A stretch of 64,000 bases of DNA from MKUN01 sp964481425 (GCA_964481425.1 CAYZTM010000005.1:62001-126000); one strand, 5' to 3'; shown: positions 24,011 through 33,055, counted from the first letter of the stretch. Notes: generated by a model not told the origin, from the sequence alone. Numbers and translations: made by a program.

Positions 24011-25939
24011 ATGTGGTGCAGACTCAAATGGTATGGCTTACTGTCCCTCGTAGCGGCATGGCTTGTATCTATGCCCCCTGCTTATGCGCAGATGAAGGAT
24101 ACCTTGCAGGATGTTCACATCCGCGATATGCGCAGGCAGGGGCGCGTTAAAGATGAGCGCCTCGGCGATTTTGCCCCCGGCCAAAAGATAAGCGCCATTG
24201 ACAGCAACACACTAAAGCAGTACGAGCATAGCCAACTCTCTACATTGCTCAGCCAGCAGGTACCGGCCTTTGTACGTTCCTATGGTTTCAATAACCTCGC
24301 AACACTTAGTTTTCGCGGCTCCTCGGCAGCACAGTCGCTGGTGCTTTGGAATGGTGTACCTCTTGTCTATGCAGCCCTGGGAATGACGGACGTCTCCTTG
24401 CTCCCGGTATCGCTGGCCAATAAGATAGACATTGTGTATGGTGGCTCTGCGGCCCTGCTGGGTAGTGGTAATGTAGGTGGGGCGGTCTTATTGCAGAACG
24501 ACGAGCCTGTTTTCAAAGATAAGCCTTCACCCCGCCTGTCCGCCCTGTTCTCTGCGGGCAGCTATGCCCGTTACGACGGCGATATCAAAGCCTCCTTCAG
24601 CAGCAGGAAGTTCTATCTCTCTGCTAATGTCTTTGCCCAATCGGCGACTAATAACTTTGCCTACACTGATGACAAGGGTCTGCAGCAGAAAATGGACAAC
24701 GCCCGGCTGCATGGGGCAGGTGGCTTATTGCAAGGCGCCTATAAGATAGCACATGGTAATACGTTAAGCCTTACTGGCTGGTACCAGCACTACTACCGAG
24801 AGATACCACCCGCGCTCTTCGAAACAGTTTCCTACAAGCAACAGCACGATGCCTCGCTGCGCCTGCTCCTGCACTGGAAACGGGAGCATGAACATAGCAC
24901 CTTCTATGCCCGTAGTGCCTTTATCCGCGATGATATACGCTATGCCGACAGCGCCGTTAGGCTCAGCAGTAATAATATCACTTACCAGTTGTACGAAGAG
25001 GCCGGCTGGAAGGAACGCATCAACAGCCATCATAGTTTCCTGCTATTTGTACCTGTCACCATAGCGTGGATAGCGCAGATACAGACCGATAGTATTGCCC
25101 GCCAAACGCGTGCGGCCATTGCCGGCGCCTACACCTTCAGCAGCTTACAGGGCAGGCTGCAACTGGCGGCCAACCTGCGCGCCGAGATCATCAATGAGCA
25201 AAGCATATTATTGCCCGGCGCCGATGCCTCTTTTGCGCTTACCAACTGGCTTAAGCTACGTGCTAACGTACAGCGTACCTACCGTGCGCCTACGCTGGGT
25301 GAGCTATACAGCATACCCGGCGGCAACAGCAGCCTGAAACCCGAACAAGGCTGGACGGAAGATGCAGGCTACAGCCTCAGGCTCCCATTATCGGCCCATA
25401 CCAGGCTCAACCACGACCTTTCGTATTTCAACCGGGATATCCGCGACTGGATCATCTGGTTCGGCGGAGCGGTATGGACACCCCACAATATTGCCGTAGT
25501 GCATAGCCGCGGCCTTGAGAGCGAGAACACTTTACTGTTTGGCCTGGGGAAATGGCAAGTGCACCTTGGCCTGAACACCTCCTATGTGCTGGCCGAGACG
25601 CAAGAGAGCTATATCCTGAACGATGGCAGCATTGGCAAGCAGATACCTTATACGCCCCGTTACAACGGGCAGCTCAATATCGGCTTTGCATTCAGAGGCT
25701 TTTACTTCAACTACAACCACACCTACACCGGCTACCGCTTCATTACCAGCGACGAATCGGCCTGGCTGATGCCCTATAACACCGGCAATATACAGGCCTC
25801 CTACAGCACCAGGCTTGGCATACCTTTCCGCTTCTTTGCCCAGTGCAATAACATCTGGTCGCAGCACTACGAGGTAGTGGCCGCCCGCCCCATGCCCCTC
25901 ATCAACTTCAACCTCGGCCTCAAAGCGGATATTTTTTAA
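24011..25939 (+). CDS. btuB: TonB-dependent cobalamin receptor (BtuB-like)
   Basis: An outer-membrane receptor of about 642 residues from the ATG at 24011, which fits a signal peptide ending in PPAYAQ; a longer ORF reaches back to 23948 but would overlap the previous gene. The plug domain is visible in FVRSYGFNNLATLSFRG, LVLWNGVPL and IDIVYGGSAALLGSGNVGG, followed by a 22-strand-type barrel with alternating aromatic residues. It should import cobalamin through TonB energy. The riboswitch and the BtuG/BtuH-like partners support the substrate. Confidence 0.9.
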   Translation: MWCRLKWYGLLSLVAAWLVSMPPAYAQMKDTLQDVHIRDMRRQGRVKDERLGDFAPGQKISAIDSNTLKQYEHSQLSTLLSQQVPAFVRSYGFNNLATLSFRGSSAAQSLVLWNGVPLVYAALGMTDVSLLPVSLANKIDIVYGGSAALLGSGNVGGAVLLQNDEPVFKDKPSPRLSALFSAGSYARYDGDIKASFSSRKFYLSANVFAQSATNNFAYTDDKGLQQKMDNARLHGAGGLLQGAYKIAHGNTLSLTGWYQHYYREIPPALFETVSYKQQHDASLRLLLHWKREHEHSTFYARSAFIRDDIRYADSAVRLSSNNITYQLYEEAGWKERINSHHSFLLFVPVTIAWIAQIQTDSIARQTRAAIAGAYTFSSLQGRLQLAANLRAEIINEQSILLPGADASFALTNWLKLRANVQRTYRAPTLGELYSIPGGNSSLKPEQGWTEDAGYSLRLPLSAHTRLNHDLSYFNRDIRDWIIWFGGAVWTPHNIAVVHSRGLESENTLLFGLGKWQVHLGLNTSYVLAETQESYILNDGSIGKQIPYTPRYNGQLNIGFAFRGFYFNYNHTYTGYRFITSDESAWLMPYNTGNIQASYSTRLGIPFRFFAQCNNIWSQHYEVVAARPMPLINFNLGLKADIF

Positions 25940-25960
25940 GGCTTTCTTCTTGTCACCCAC

Positions 25961-26013
25961 GTCATTGCGAGGAGCGGTATAGCCTTGCGTGTAGCGCGAC
26001 GAAGCAATCTCAC
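25961..26013. repeat. REP-like imperfect palindrome (CATTGCGAGGAGCG type)
   Basis: The segment begins GTCATTGCGAGGAGCG and ends CGACGAAGCAATCTCAC, with inverted ATTGC/GCAAT ends. It matches the widespread intergenic repeat type found between genes in many Bacteroidota and Proteobacteria. It lies just after the btuB stop and may stabilise or terminate that transcript. Only one copy is seen in the window. Confidence 0.6.
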
Positions 26014-26405
26014 GTTAACAGGCGAGGTCTGTAGCCAAATCGAGGCCAACTTCCGCTTCTGCAAATGATCTAAAACCGGAAGCCGAAAATCGTTGTTGCT
26101 TCACATTGATTATTCATTTTCAATTAGTTGAATTATACTATCTGATGTGGATATTGCTTCCGATTTACTTCCTGTTCGCTCAAAAAGCTTCCGATTTTGC
26201 ATAACAAATTTTAATAATTTATAGCATTTATAGGCCCAATATTTAAAAGAACTTCAAAAACCGTAAGGTACACCGCTTACCAAGCCAAAAACAAAAAAAG
26301 ATACCCACATTCCGCTGGCTGCCACTGCGGTTTGCCACTGATAAACTGCCACTGAACCAAAGCCTCGCACGGTTTTTATAGGCTGATAGCTAAAAAAAAC
26401 ACATT
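26014..26405. other. Intergenic region without a supported gene
   Basis: No convincing ORF is visible in these 392 bases. The left part is AT-rich. Near 26319-26356 the short motif GCCACTG occurs three times within a few dozen bases. I see nothing else that supports a function. Confidence 0.5.
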
Positions 26406-26618
26406 ATGAGAGTATTTGGCATTATCCTTATCATAGTCGGCATCCTGATGATGGTATTCACAGGCATCAACTTCCAGAAGAAAGAGAATGTAGCCAATAT
26501 AGGGCCCGTAGAGATCAATAAAAAGGAGAACAAACATGTAGGCTGGCCTACGTATGTAGGTGGTATTGTGGCTGTTGCAGGCGTGGTGATGGCCGTCGCC
26601 GGGGGGAAGAAGAAGTAA
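26406..26618 (+). CDS. Small DUF3185-like membrane protein
   Basis: A 70-residue protein with two hydrophobic segments (residues 3-22 and about 48-66) linked by a polar Lys/Asn-rich stretch, and a lysine-rich end (GGKKK). The layout, with GIILIIVGILMMVF and GWPTYVGGIVAVAGVVM, resembles the DUF3185 family of small inner-membrane proteins of unknown function. It is isolated, with no obvious partner. Confidence 0.7.
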   Translation: MRVFGIILIIVGILMMVFTGINFQKKENVANIGPVEINKKENKHVGWPTYVGGIVAVAGVVMAVAGGKKK

Positions 26619-26706
26619 CGATCATGCCGGGCGCAGGTATTTTTTACTTTCAGTTTACAATTTCGCATTAGCTCAATCAATAAGTTTGTATAGAAATAAT
26701 GCGATC

Positions 26707-27693
26707 ATGATGAAGAAATACCTGCTTTTCACCTTCCTGCTGTCGGCATTTGCCGCTGCCGCCCAACCTACCTTAACATCCACCTGCAATTACGCTGCCG
26801 GTCAGAGCTATGTGCATTCCATCTGCGATGCGGTCATTGCCGGGCCATCGGGCGCTAATGCGACCTGGGACTTTTCGACCCTGAATGTTACCGCCACCGA
26901 TACCTTCGGTACCGTGGCCTGCCCCGGCGACCCGGATTGCGCGAGCCACCCCGGCACTACGCTGATCATTACTCAGCCCAATGTTTCCTACAAAGGTTTT
27001 ACGATCGAGGATGCCAACAGGTATTCGGACAATGGCTCCGCCATCGATACCACCTATGCGGTCATCGCTTCCGACCCTGAAGACTACCTGCGTTATCCCT
27101 TTACCTATGGCGATACTTTTACCGATTCCTTCAGCCGTACGAGCTATTATACCGGCGATACGGTATTGGAGCCTGGCGCCGATGCCGATACGGCCGATGG
27201 CTGGGGTACCCTCATATTGCCTGCGCATACCTATACCAATGCCCTGCGTGTGCACTGCATATCGCGCTACCGCGATTCTTCGCTAACAACAGGCTTCACC
27301 CAAAACTACCTGCAGGAGAGCTGGCGCTGGTATGTGCCCGGTATGGCGGGTTACAGGCTGATAATCGGCGAGGCTACCCTTGCCGACAGTACGCCCATCG
27401 GCTCGCCCTATACCTCCTTTAGCGAGCCCGATCCCCTGGCCGTTCCTGCTACAGCAAGCACGTCCGGTAATATCAGCATCTATCCCAACCCTGTAAGGGA
27501 ACAACTGAACCTAACAGGGGCCAATGGCGAAATAACGGTGTATAATACCCTGGGTCAGTTGCTGATGGGCACGGAAGCTACCGGCAACACCAGTACACTC
27601 AATACGGCATCCTTAGCCCCCGGTATTTATTACCTCTGCATAAGGGACACAAATACCGGCAGAACGGAACGGCTGAAATTCCTAAAAGAGTAG
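26707..27693 (+). CDS. T9SS type A sorting-domain surface protein
   Basis: About 328 residues from ATG at 26707; the frame is open back to a TTG at 26686. The signal peptide ends near AAAQ. The middle part has no domain I recognise but contains spaced cysteines and many Asp/Thr/Tyr residues, as in secreted beta-rich proteins. The C-terminal 75 residues are a T9SS type A signal (SIYPNPVREQLNLTG and LAPGIYYLCIRD). Its G+C is visibly higher than that of flanking genes. The function is unknown. Confidence 0.82.
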   Translation: MMKKYLLFTFLLSAFAAAAQPTLTSTCNYAAGQSYVHSICDAVIAGPSGANATWDFSTLNVTATDTFGTVACPGDPDCASHPGTTLIITQPNVSYKGFTIEDANRYSDNGSAIDTTYAVIASDPEDYLRYPFTYGDTFTDSFSRTSYYTGDTVLEPGADADTADGWGTLILPAHTYTNALRVHCISRYRDSSLTTGFTQNYLQESWRWYVPGMAGYRLIIGEATLADSTPIGSPYTSFSEPDPLAVPATASTSGNISIYPNPVREQLNLTGANGEITVYNTLGQLLMGTEATGNTSTLNTASLAPGIYYLCIRDTNTGRTERLKFLKE

Positions 27694-27937
27694 GGCTGAC
27701 AAAATGTGGATATCCTAATTAGGATCTCAGCCTGTGGCACCCATGCAACAGGAAATAATGAACGTGCCGGAAATGCCTGAAATAATCTTTTCTATCATGT
27801 AATTACCCCTATAATTGGGCTATATGGCCTAAACATGCTGTAAAGCCCTTATTTTTAGCAAAATAACAGGGAAAGCTACCCAACGCTTATAGAATAGAAA
27901 TTGTCTATAAAGTTGTAATTTAAAAAACTTCCCATTA

Positions 27938-28513
27938 TTGCCTGTAGCATTGGCATATACAGTTCCAAATCAAACAAGTGAGTTGGAGCAGCTCATACAG
28001 GGGTGCATCCGCAATGAGCGGAGCGCGCAAGAGAAGTTATACAAGCTCTTTTATCCGAGGATGATGGCAGTGGTACGGAGGTATATAGACCAGGATATGC
28101 AGGCGGAAGAGGTGCTCAACAATGGCTATCTCAGGGCTTTTCAGAAGATACATCAATATACCTTCCAGGGTTCGTTCGAGGGCTGGCTGCGCAAGATCGT
28201 TTTTCATGCCGTGTCAGACTATGTGAAGCAGAACATGCGTTATAATGAAAAGATAGTGCTGGCCGAAAAGGACGAATATGTGCACAAAGACCATGCAGAC
28301 CGCCTGTACTACAACCAGTTGCTGGAGCTGGTACAAGGACTGCCGGATGCCACGCGAACGGTATTCAACATGTATGTGATGGAGGGCTTTTCGCATAAGG
28401 AAATAGGTAAGATGCTGGGTATCAGCGAAGGGACCTCGAAATGGCACCTGTCGGAAGGCAGGCGGCATTTGAAGGAAAAGATCGAAAAACTACAATTGCA
28501 TTTAAAAAAATAA
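27938..28513 (+). CDS. ECF-type RNA polymerase sigma factor
   Basis: A 191-residue sigma-70 family protein with region 2 (LYKLFYPRMMAVVRRYI, AEEVLNNGYLRAFQKI, GSFEGWLRKIVFHAVSDY) and region 4 (ARTVFNMYVMEGFSHKEIGKMLGISEGTSKWHL, here shown as one helix-turn-helix). The start is not ATG: TTG at 27938 or 27950 are candidates. It is followed after 10 bases by a membrane protein with a beta-barrel-like end, which is the likely partner or controller. It probably directs an envelope-related regulon. Confidence 0.9.
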   Translation: MPVALAYTVPNQTSELEQLIQGCIRNERSAQEKLYKLFYPRMMAVVRRYIDQDMQAEEVLNNGYLRAFQKIHQYTFQGSFEGWLRKIVFHAVSDYVKQNMRYNEKIVLAEKDEYVHKDHADRLYYNQLLELVQGLPDATRTVFNMYVMEGFSHKEIGKMLGISEGTSKWHLSEGRRHLKEKIEKLQLHLKK

Positions 28514-28523
28514 ATTTTATCCA

Positions 28524-30320
28524 ATGGATAAAAACATGATCCACATTGATGACCTCGTAAAGCAGCGCCTCTCCGGTGGTGAGGAGCAGGAGCGCCCCGG
28601 CGCATGGCTGCATATGAGGGACCTCCTTGATGAGAAGATGCCCGTTAAGGCCCCTGCGGTCTTTGCCTGGCGCAGGATGCTGACGCTTACTGCCGCTTTG
28701 CTGGCATTATCTGCCATCGGCATCGGCACTTACAGCGCATTGCACAGTGCACGCAATGGCGGCAGCAAGGATATAGCAGCCACATCGCCTGCCGCACCGG
28801 CACAACAGGCCGGCACTGCAGCCAATAATACAGGCGCAGGCAAGGCGGAAGGCAACACACTCACCACAAATGATAAGGACGAACCAACAGGTAATTCGGG
28901 TAATACAACCGTAAATAATAATATGAATACCGGGAATGACAATATCCCCGGCACAGCAACTGCCGCTGTAGCCCCTGTAAAGAAGGCTGCCGCTGCAAAT
29001 GAAGAACACAGCTCAGGACATAAAAATATTTCATCCAATAAACTGAATAACAATAACTTAAAGATAAATGTCGAAAGCGTTGCTAAAGGCAATGCAATTA
29101 GCTCTAATGCTACAGGATCGACAGCCAACACAGCAGTGGCAGGCAACAAGCATACAGCTACCGCCAACAAAAAGGTCAATGCTAAAATAGTACCGGCATC
29201 TGGTAATAATGTAGTTAAGGATATGGCGGTGGCTACAACTGTAAAGCCTAAAGATATCAGTAAAAAGGCCGCTCACGATTCTATCCCCAGTATATCACTC
29301 AAGGAAAAACTGGTGGTAGATCCAAGGGCAGGTAAGGCACATTATGAGCGCGATACAGTAGGTACAGGCATGGCCGTACTGCCGGTAACGGCACCGGTAC
29401 AAAGGCCAGCAAATAGTATTCCTACTGCTGAGAATAATTACAATAACCCGCGCTATGTGGCCAGTGCGGCAGAAAACCCCAATGTGCAGACAGAGCCAAC
29501 AGAGCCGCAGATACTACCTGCAGCCGCAATGAAGACCACTGCTACGGCCAGCAAGGAAACAGGCCTGGTGGCCGCACATAAGGCCCGCCGTTCGCACGAG
29601 GGCTGGAACTTCGCTGCCGTTAGCCAGTTCCTGCAGGATGCCAAACACAGCCTCGGGCAGATACAAACCAGTACCGGCCTGATATTGGGTATCAATACGG
29701 TATTCCTTACAGGTGGTATGGTTCCCGGTATCCAACTGGGCGCTACGGAGACCCTGGGTATCAGCGACCGTATTGCTGTAATGCTGGAGCTGAAGTATCA
29801 CCAAAGTTTTAACCGTGGAATAACTATAAATGATAACTACGTAAGGTATGTAGAGCAAGCAGATCATAGCTATCTCCGTGATTCGATGGAGCTGAACTAT
29901 AATTTCTCTACGTTACAGCAATTTACATTGCCTGTCACCGTACAGTACAAGATCAACGACCTGTTCACCGTATTTGCGGGAGGCTCTATGGTATATACTT
30001 TGGGCATTACTCCCGAAAACCCGGAAACACCTTTATATGATTATCGCCAAACGGGCTTAGCTAATCCCGGAGAAGCGGTGCTTAACGCTTCAAAGCCTAA
30101 AGTGACCACCAGCGATTTCGGATCTAGGTTCGGCCTTGGTTATATATTTGGTGCATCGTACCAGGTAGCGCCTAAGATCAGTGTGGATGCCCGCATGACC
30201 CAGACCTTCTGGGACAATGCCGCAACACCGGGCGCAAAAATAGTTTCCGACAGGCTCTATAAGAAACCGGGTGTGCAGCTATCGATAGGTTATAACCTGT
30301 CGAAGGAAAGGAAAAACTAG
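28524..30320 (+). CDS. Membrane-anchored protein with outer-membrane barrel-like domain, sigma partner
   Basis: A 598-residue protein with an unusual layout. Residues 1-48 are cytoplasmic-like (DDLVKQRLSGGEEQERPG), 50-72 form one transmembrane segment, 75-350 are low-complexity and rich in Ala, Asn, Thr and Lys, and about 355-598 resemble an outer-membrane beta-barrel domain with alternating patterns (GIQLGATETLGISDRIAVML, QFTLPVTVQYKINDLF, the last strand QLSIGYNL). It follows the ECF sigma gene closely, so the short N-terminus may bind the sigma factor. The order resembles anti-sigma/OMP fusions in Bacteroidota. Function is inferred; a spanning role from inner to outer membrane is only a suggestion. 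Confidence 0.65.
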   Translation: MDKNMIHIDDLVKQRLSGGEEQERPGAWLHMRDLLDEKMPVKAPAVFAWRRMLTLTAALLALSAIGIGTYSALHSARNGGSKDIAATSPAAPAQQAGTAANNTGAGKAEGNTLTTNDKDEPTGNSGNTTVNNNMNTGNDNIPGTATAAVAPVKKAAAANEEHSSGHKNISSNKLNNNNLKINVESVAKGNAISSNATGSTANTAVAGNKHTATANKKVNAKIVPASGNNVVKDMAVATTVKPKDISKKAAHDSIPSISLKEKLVVDPRAGKAHYERDTVGTGMAVLPVTAPVQRPANSIPTAENNYNNPRYVASAAENPNVQTEPTEPQILPAAAMKTTATASKETGLVAAHKARRSHEGWNFAAVSQFLQDAKHSLGQIQTSTGLILGINTVFLTGGMVPGIQLGATETLGISDRIAVMLELKYHQSFNRGITINDNYVRYVEQADHSYLRDSMELNYNFSTLQQFTLPVTVQYKINDLFTVFAGGSMVYTLGITPENPETPLYDYRQTGLANPGEAVLNASKPKVTTSDFGSRFGLGYIFGASYQVAPKISVDARMTQTFWDNAATPGAKIVSDRLYKKPGVQLSIGYNLSKERKN

Positions 30321-31099
30321 TCGTTCTCTTTCCGCATAGCTGCCAGTTTCATCTCCCGTGTTTTTTCGGGCCCAAGGTAATGCTCAATACCGGCCTCAAG
30401 GAGGTAAATGAGCGGGGTAAGCACTATCGCCATTACAGCCTTGTACGAATAGTTTACAAGGCCTATTGCCAGCACTTGCTGGTAGCTCCAGCCCCTGCCC
30501 AGTTTAAATGCAATGAATAGAACGATGAAACTGTCTATGAGTTGCGACACCAAAGTAGACCCCGTGGCCCTGAGCCATACGCTTTTTTCGCCTGTCACCT
30601 TTTTTATCTTATGAAAAACCCAAACATCCAGCAGCTGGCTTACTAAAAAGGCCACCAGGCTGCCGAAGATGATCCACATCCCCTGCCCGAAAATACTGCT
30701 GAAGGCGGCCTGCATATCCGGCACGCCTTCACTTTTCTGGCTCTCTACCCAAAAACCTGCCGGTGGCAATTTGATAGCAACATAAAAGGCTAAGAAAGCA
30801 TAGCTAATGAGTGCGATAGCTATGTAGGAGATGCGGCGCACGGCTTTGGGGCCATAGTATTCATTCACCACATCGGTCAGTACGAACTCGAGGGGCCAGA
30901 GTATCACCCCGCAGGTGAGCACATAGGTAAGGTCTTGTTGCCCCAGGAGGCTGAAAGGATGGGGTGTCAGGCCCAGTGTGGCCTCCAGCGAGAATAGCTT
31001 ACCACCTATACATTCGGCGATCAGTGCATTGGCCACAAAGAAAGAAGCAAGGAAGAGGAACAGTTTGGTAGGCTTGTCGGATAGTATCTTATGTATCAT
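30317..31099 (-). CDS. yhhQ: Queuosine precursor transporter (YhhQ/VUT family)
   Basis: A 260-residue integral membrane protein with about six transmembrane segments. Family segments include NALIAECIGGKLF, WPLEFVLTDVVNEYYGPKAVRR and RATGSTLVSQLIDSFIVLF. YhhQ/VUT proteins import queuosine precursors such as preQ0 or preQ1 and feed tRNA modification, which fits the tgt gene in the same window at 16017-17147. It converges with and overlaps the preceding plus-strand gene by 4 bases. Confidence 0.9.
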   Translation of the reverse strand: MIHKILSDKPTKLFLFLASFFVANALIAECIGGKLFSLEATLGLTPHPFSLLGQQDLTYVLTCGVILWPLEFVLTDVVNEYYGPKAVRRISYIAIALISYAFLAFYVAIKLPPAGFWVESQKSEGVPDMQAAFSSIFGQGMWIIFGSLVAFLVSQLLDVWVFHKIKKVTGEKSVWLRATGSTLVSQLIDSFIVLFIAFKLGRGWSYQQVLAIGLVNYSYKAVMAIVLTPLIYLLEAGIEHYLGPEKTREMKLAAMRKEND

Positions 31100-31127
31100 G
31101 AGGCAATGGTGTGTGCGCTAAAAATAG

Positions 31128-31164
31128 CAATTGTCCCGCATTTAGGATGCTTGCGGGACAATAA
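31128..31164 (-). terminator. Intrinsic terminator after the 131-residue secreted protein gene
   Basis: The arms ATTGTCCCGCA (31130-31140) and TGCGGGACAAT (31152-31162) form an 11-bp hairpin, just after the stop at 31183 on the minus strand, followed by a T-rich tract in that direction. Confidence 0.75.
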
Positions 31165-31182
31165 GGTAACACGCGACCTGCT

Positions 31183-31578
31183 CTATTTGTTGTGCTGTAT
31201 ATTGGGTACAGGCACGTTAATGGCCTTGCTGTTGGGGTTGGCAGGATATAACTTCATGTAGTTGGGGTAATTGCTCTCCGGGTGCAGGTCCAGGCTCAGG
31301 CCCTTCAGTATCTTTATCCGCGACCTGCTGAGGTCCACATTCTTGAGGTAGAGGGGCACAGTGGGAGAGAAGGTCCACTTATTTTGCGCCCAGTATACGA
31401 AACCCTCCCTGTTGGCATCGTAAAAGGTATAATAATCGGGGAAGTAAACGTGGGCCACAAGTGTATCGCCGTGGGCAGTGTACCAGTTGGGCATATGTGC
31501 CATATGGTTCTTATGCTGGGCCGAAACATGGTAGCCGATCAAGGTAAATATTATGGTAATGACGAGCCTGTATCGCAT
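31183..31578 (-). CDS. Small secreted protein of unknown function
   Basis: A 131-residue protein with a signal peptide (RLVITIIFTLIGYHVSAQ) and a mature chain rich in aromatic residues (for example DYYTFYDANREGFVYW). No domain is recognised. A terminator hairpin lies beyond the stop. It is adjacent to the CAP-domain protein gene on the same strand with 92 bases between them. Confidence 0.6.
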   Translation of the reverse strand: MRYRLVITIIFTLIGYHVSAQHKNHMAHMPNWYTAHGDTLVAHVYFPDYYTFYDANREGFVYWAQNKWTFSPTVPLYLKNVDLSRSRIKILKGLSLDLHPESNYPNYMKLYPANPNSKAINVPVPNIQHNK

Positions 31579-31670
31579 ATGTATGGTTTAGTGTGCTAAG
31601 TTACAATACCATGCCAGTGCAGGCAGATGACGCATATCAGCAGGGGCGCTGTCTTTCGTCAACCGGTGAC

Positions 31671-32171
31671 TTAGTCTTCTGTCAATATGAATATCTGCGT
31701 AAAGTACAATGTGCCGTCTTCACCTTCCGCTATACCTATGCCCGTATAGTCAAAGTCGCCCTCAATATTCCTGCGGTGGCCACCGCTCTTTAGCCATAGG
31801 TTTACTACTCCTTCAGCATCCAGGTCGCCATAGGCCACATTCTCCCCGATGGCATGGTAGGCCCTCACTTTGCGGATATTGGCTGCCCGTTCTTTAAACC
31901 CGTCGTGCCCGAAGGGCACTTTCCCTGCAGCCATATTACTGCTGTGCGTAATGGCCTGCTCTGTAAGTGCCGGCAACAGCGTGAGCGGGGGCCTGCCGAT
32001 CTCTTTGCGGTGCAGGTTCACATAGTGCAGTATGTCCTGCTCCATTTGCTCCCGGGATGTCTTTTGCCCATGGGCGGGCACAACGGCACCCAACAAACAC
32101 ACCAATATAAAAAGGACAAAATGGGAAAAAAAGGACCGCCTCAAAGGCTCCGCTGTTACACTGCTCTGCAT
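31671..32171 (-). CDS. CAP/SCP-like secreted protein
   Basis: About 166 residues (or 172 if the upstream methionine at 32189 is used). A signal peptide or anchor lies at about residues 15-36, then a CAP (cysteine-rich secretory/PR-1-like) domain with LHYVNLHRKEIGRPPL, AITHSSNMAAGKVPFGH, AIGENVAYG and HRRNIEGDFDYTGIGIAE, including the typical His and Glu residues. Bacterial CAP proteins bind ligands or lipids at the surface; the role here is unknown. Confidence 0.85.
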   Translation of the reverse strand: MQSSVTAEPLRRSFFSHFVLFILVCLLGAVVPAHGQKTSREQMEQDILHYVNLHRKEIGRPPLTLLPALTEQAITHSSNMAAGKVPFGHDGFKERAANIRKVRAYHAIGENVAYGDLDAEGVVNLWLKSGGHRRNIEGDFDYTGIGIAEGEDGTLYFTQIFILTED

Positions 32172-32267
32172 AGATAAAGCAATATACAATACTTAAAGCT
32201 AAGGTTATCATAAAAGAGGAGGCTGGCACAGTTTTTAAAATTACTGAAATGAAACAAAGCGCAGGTT

Positions 32268-32531
32268 ATGATACAGAAGCATTTGGAACAGGCAACAAGA
32301 GAGACACTCCATTTTTTCTTTAACTGGGATGAGTATATCATCAACCAGGTATTTTTTAGTGCACTACTGGCATTAATGCTCTGCCGCACGTTCGCAGTGA
32401 ATACTGTGGAAGCAGTAATTACCAAGGTGCAATCGCTGTGGGATAGCATGGCTGAAGACAAAGAACAGGTGCTCGTTTTGCAGGGAAGCAGTGGAGTAAG
32501 AATATCAACCAAGGTTAAGAAATCATTATAA
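32268..32531 (+). CDS. Hypothetical small protein with one hydrophobic segment
   Basis: An 87-residue ORF with a hydrophobic centre (VFFSALLALMLCRTFAV) flanked by a His/Arg-rich start and a lysine-rich end. It has no recognised domain. It lies in the gap between the CAP gene and the receiver-domain gene and has no clear promoter. A real gene is possible but not proven. Confidence 0.35.
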   Translation: MIQKHLEQATRETLHFFFNWDEYIINQVFFSALLALMLCRTFAVNTVEAVITKVQSLWDSMAEDKEQVLVLQGSSGVRISTKVKKSL

Positions 32532-32620
32532 GGATGTGCCTGATAGCATTTTAGGTGATAGGAGCAAACTCTGGCACGATTTTTTACGTATATAATGATG
32601 TAACCATAAAAGAGTTTTTT

Positions 32621-33055
32621 ATGCAGTTAAGAATATTAGTAATAAGCGACAATATGCAATACGCCCGGGCAGATATACAGATGCTGAAAGAAAGGGGTAT
32701 CCAGGTATATACTTGCGGCAATTACCACAGCGCTGCAGATATGGTTACCGAAGTGAAGCCGGACCTGATCTTCCTCGATCCGCAACAGCCGGGTAAGAAC
32801 GCTACCGAGCTATATCATACATTGCTCGATAATATACTGTTTGCACGGATACCTTTGGTATATGCGCTGGTGGAAGACGATGTGTACCTGGTGGACAGGA
32901 AGCGCACCGCCAGCAAGGCTTCAAGAAATGCTATCGCCGACAATATTATAGATGCTATAAGGCTGGCATTAAGCAATCCGAAACCCAAACACCAACCTGC
33001 GTACATACACAGTAATAAAATACACATTGGCGGCAACTATGCAGCCAGGGCATAA
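32621..33055 (+). CDS. Stand-alone receiver-like domain protein
   Basis: A 144-residue protein that matches the fold of a response-regulator receiver. The phosphorylatable aspartate is D53 in LIFLDPQQPG, but the usual acidic pair near residue 10 is reduced to SDN (only D10), and the conserved lysine near the end is not clear. No output domain or histidine kinase is adjacent. The start at 32621 (MQLRILVISD) is preferred because the upstream extension has no family match. The stop is directly followed by a His-rich secreted peptide gene. Confidence 0.65.
   Translation: MQLRILVISDNMQYARADIQMLKERGIQVYTCGNYHSAADMVTEVKPDLIFLDPQQPGKNATELYHTLLDNILFARIPLVYALVEDDVYLVDRKRTASKASRNAIADNIIDAIRLALSNPKPKHQPAYIHSNKIHIGGNYAARA

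Noticed and set aside
26319..26356. Three GCCACTG motifs as a possible CRISPR or iteron array
   Set aside because: The units are too short and irregular, with no spacers or cas/rep genes near.
32156..32512. Minus-strand ORF between the CAP gene and the receiver gene
   Set aside because: It overlaps the N-terminal region of the CAP gene and looks random in composition; the plus-strand ORF is slightly better but also weak.
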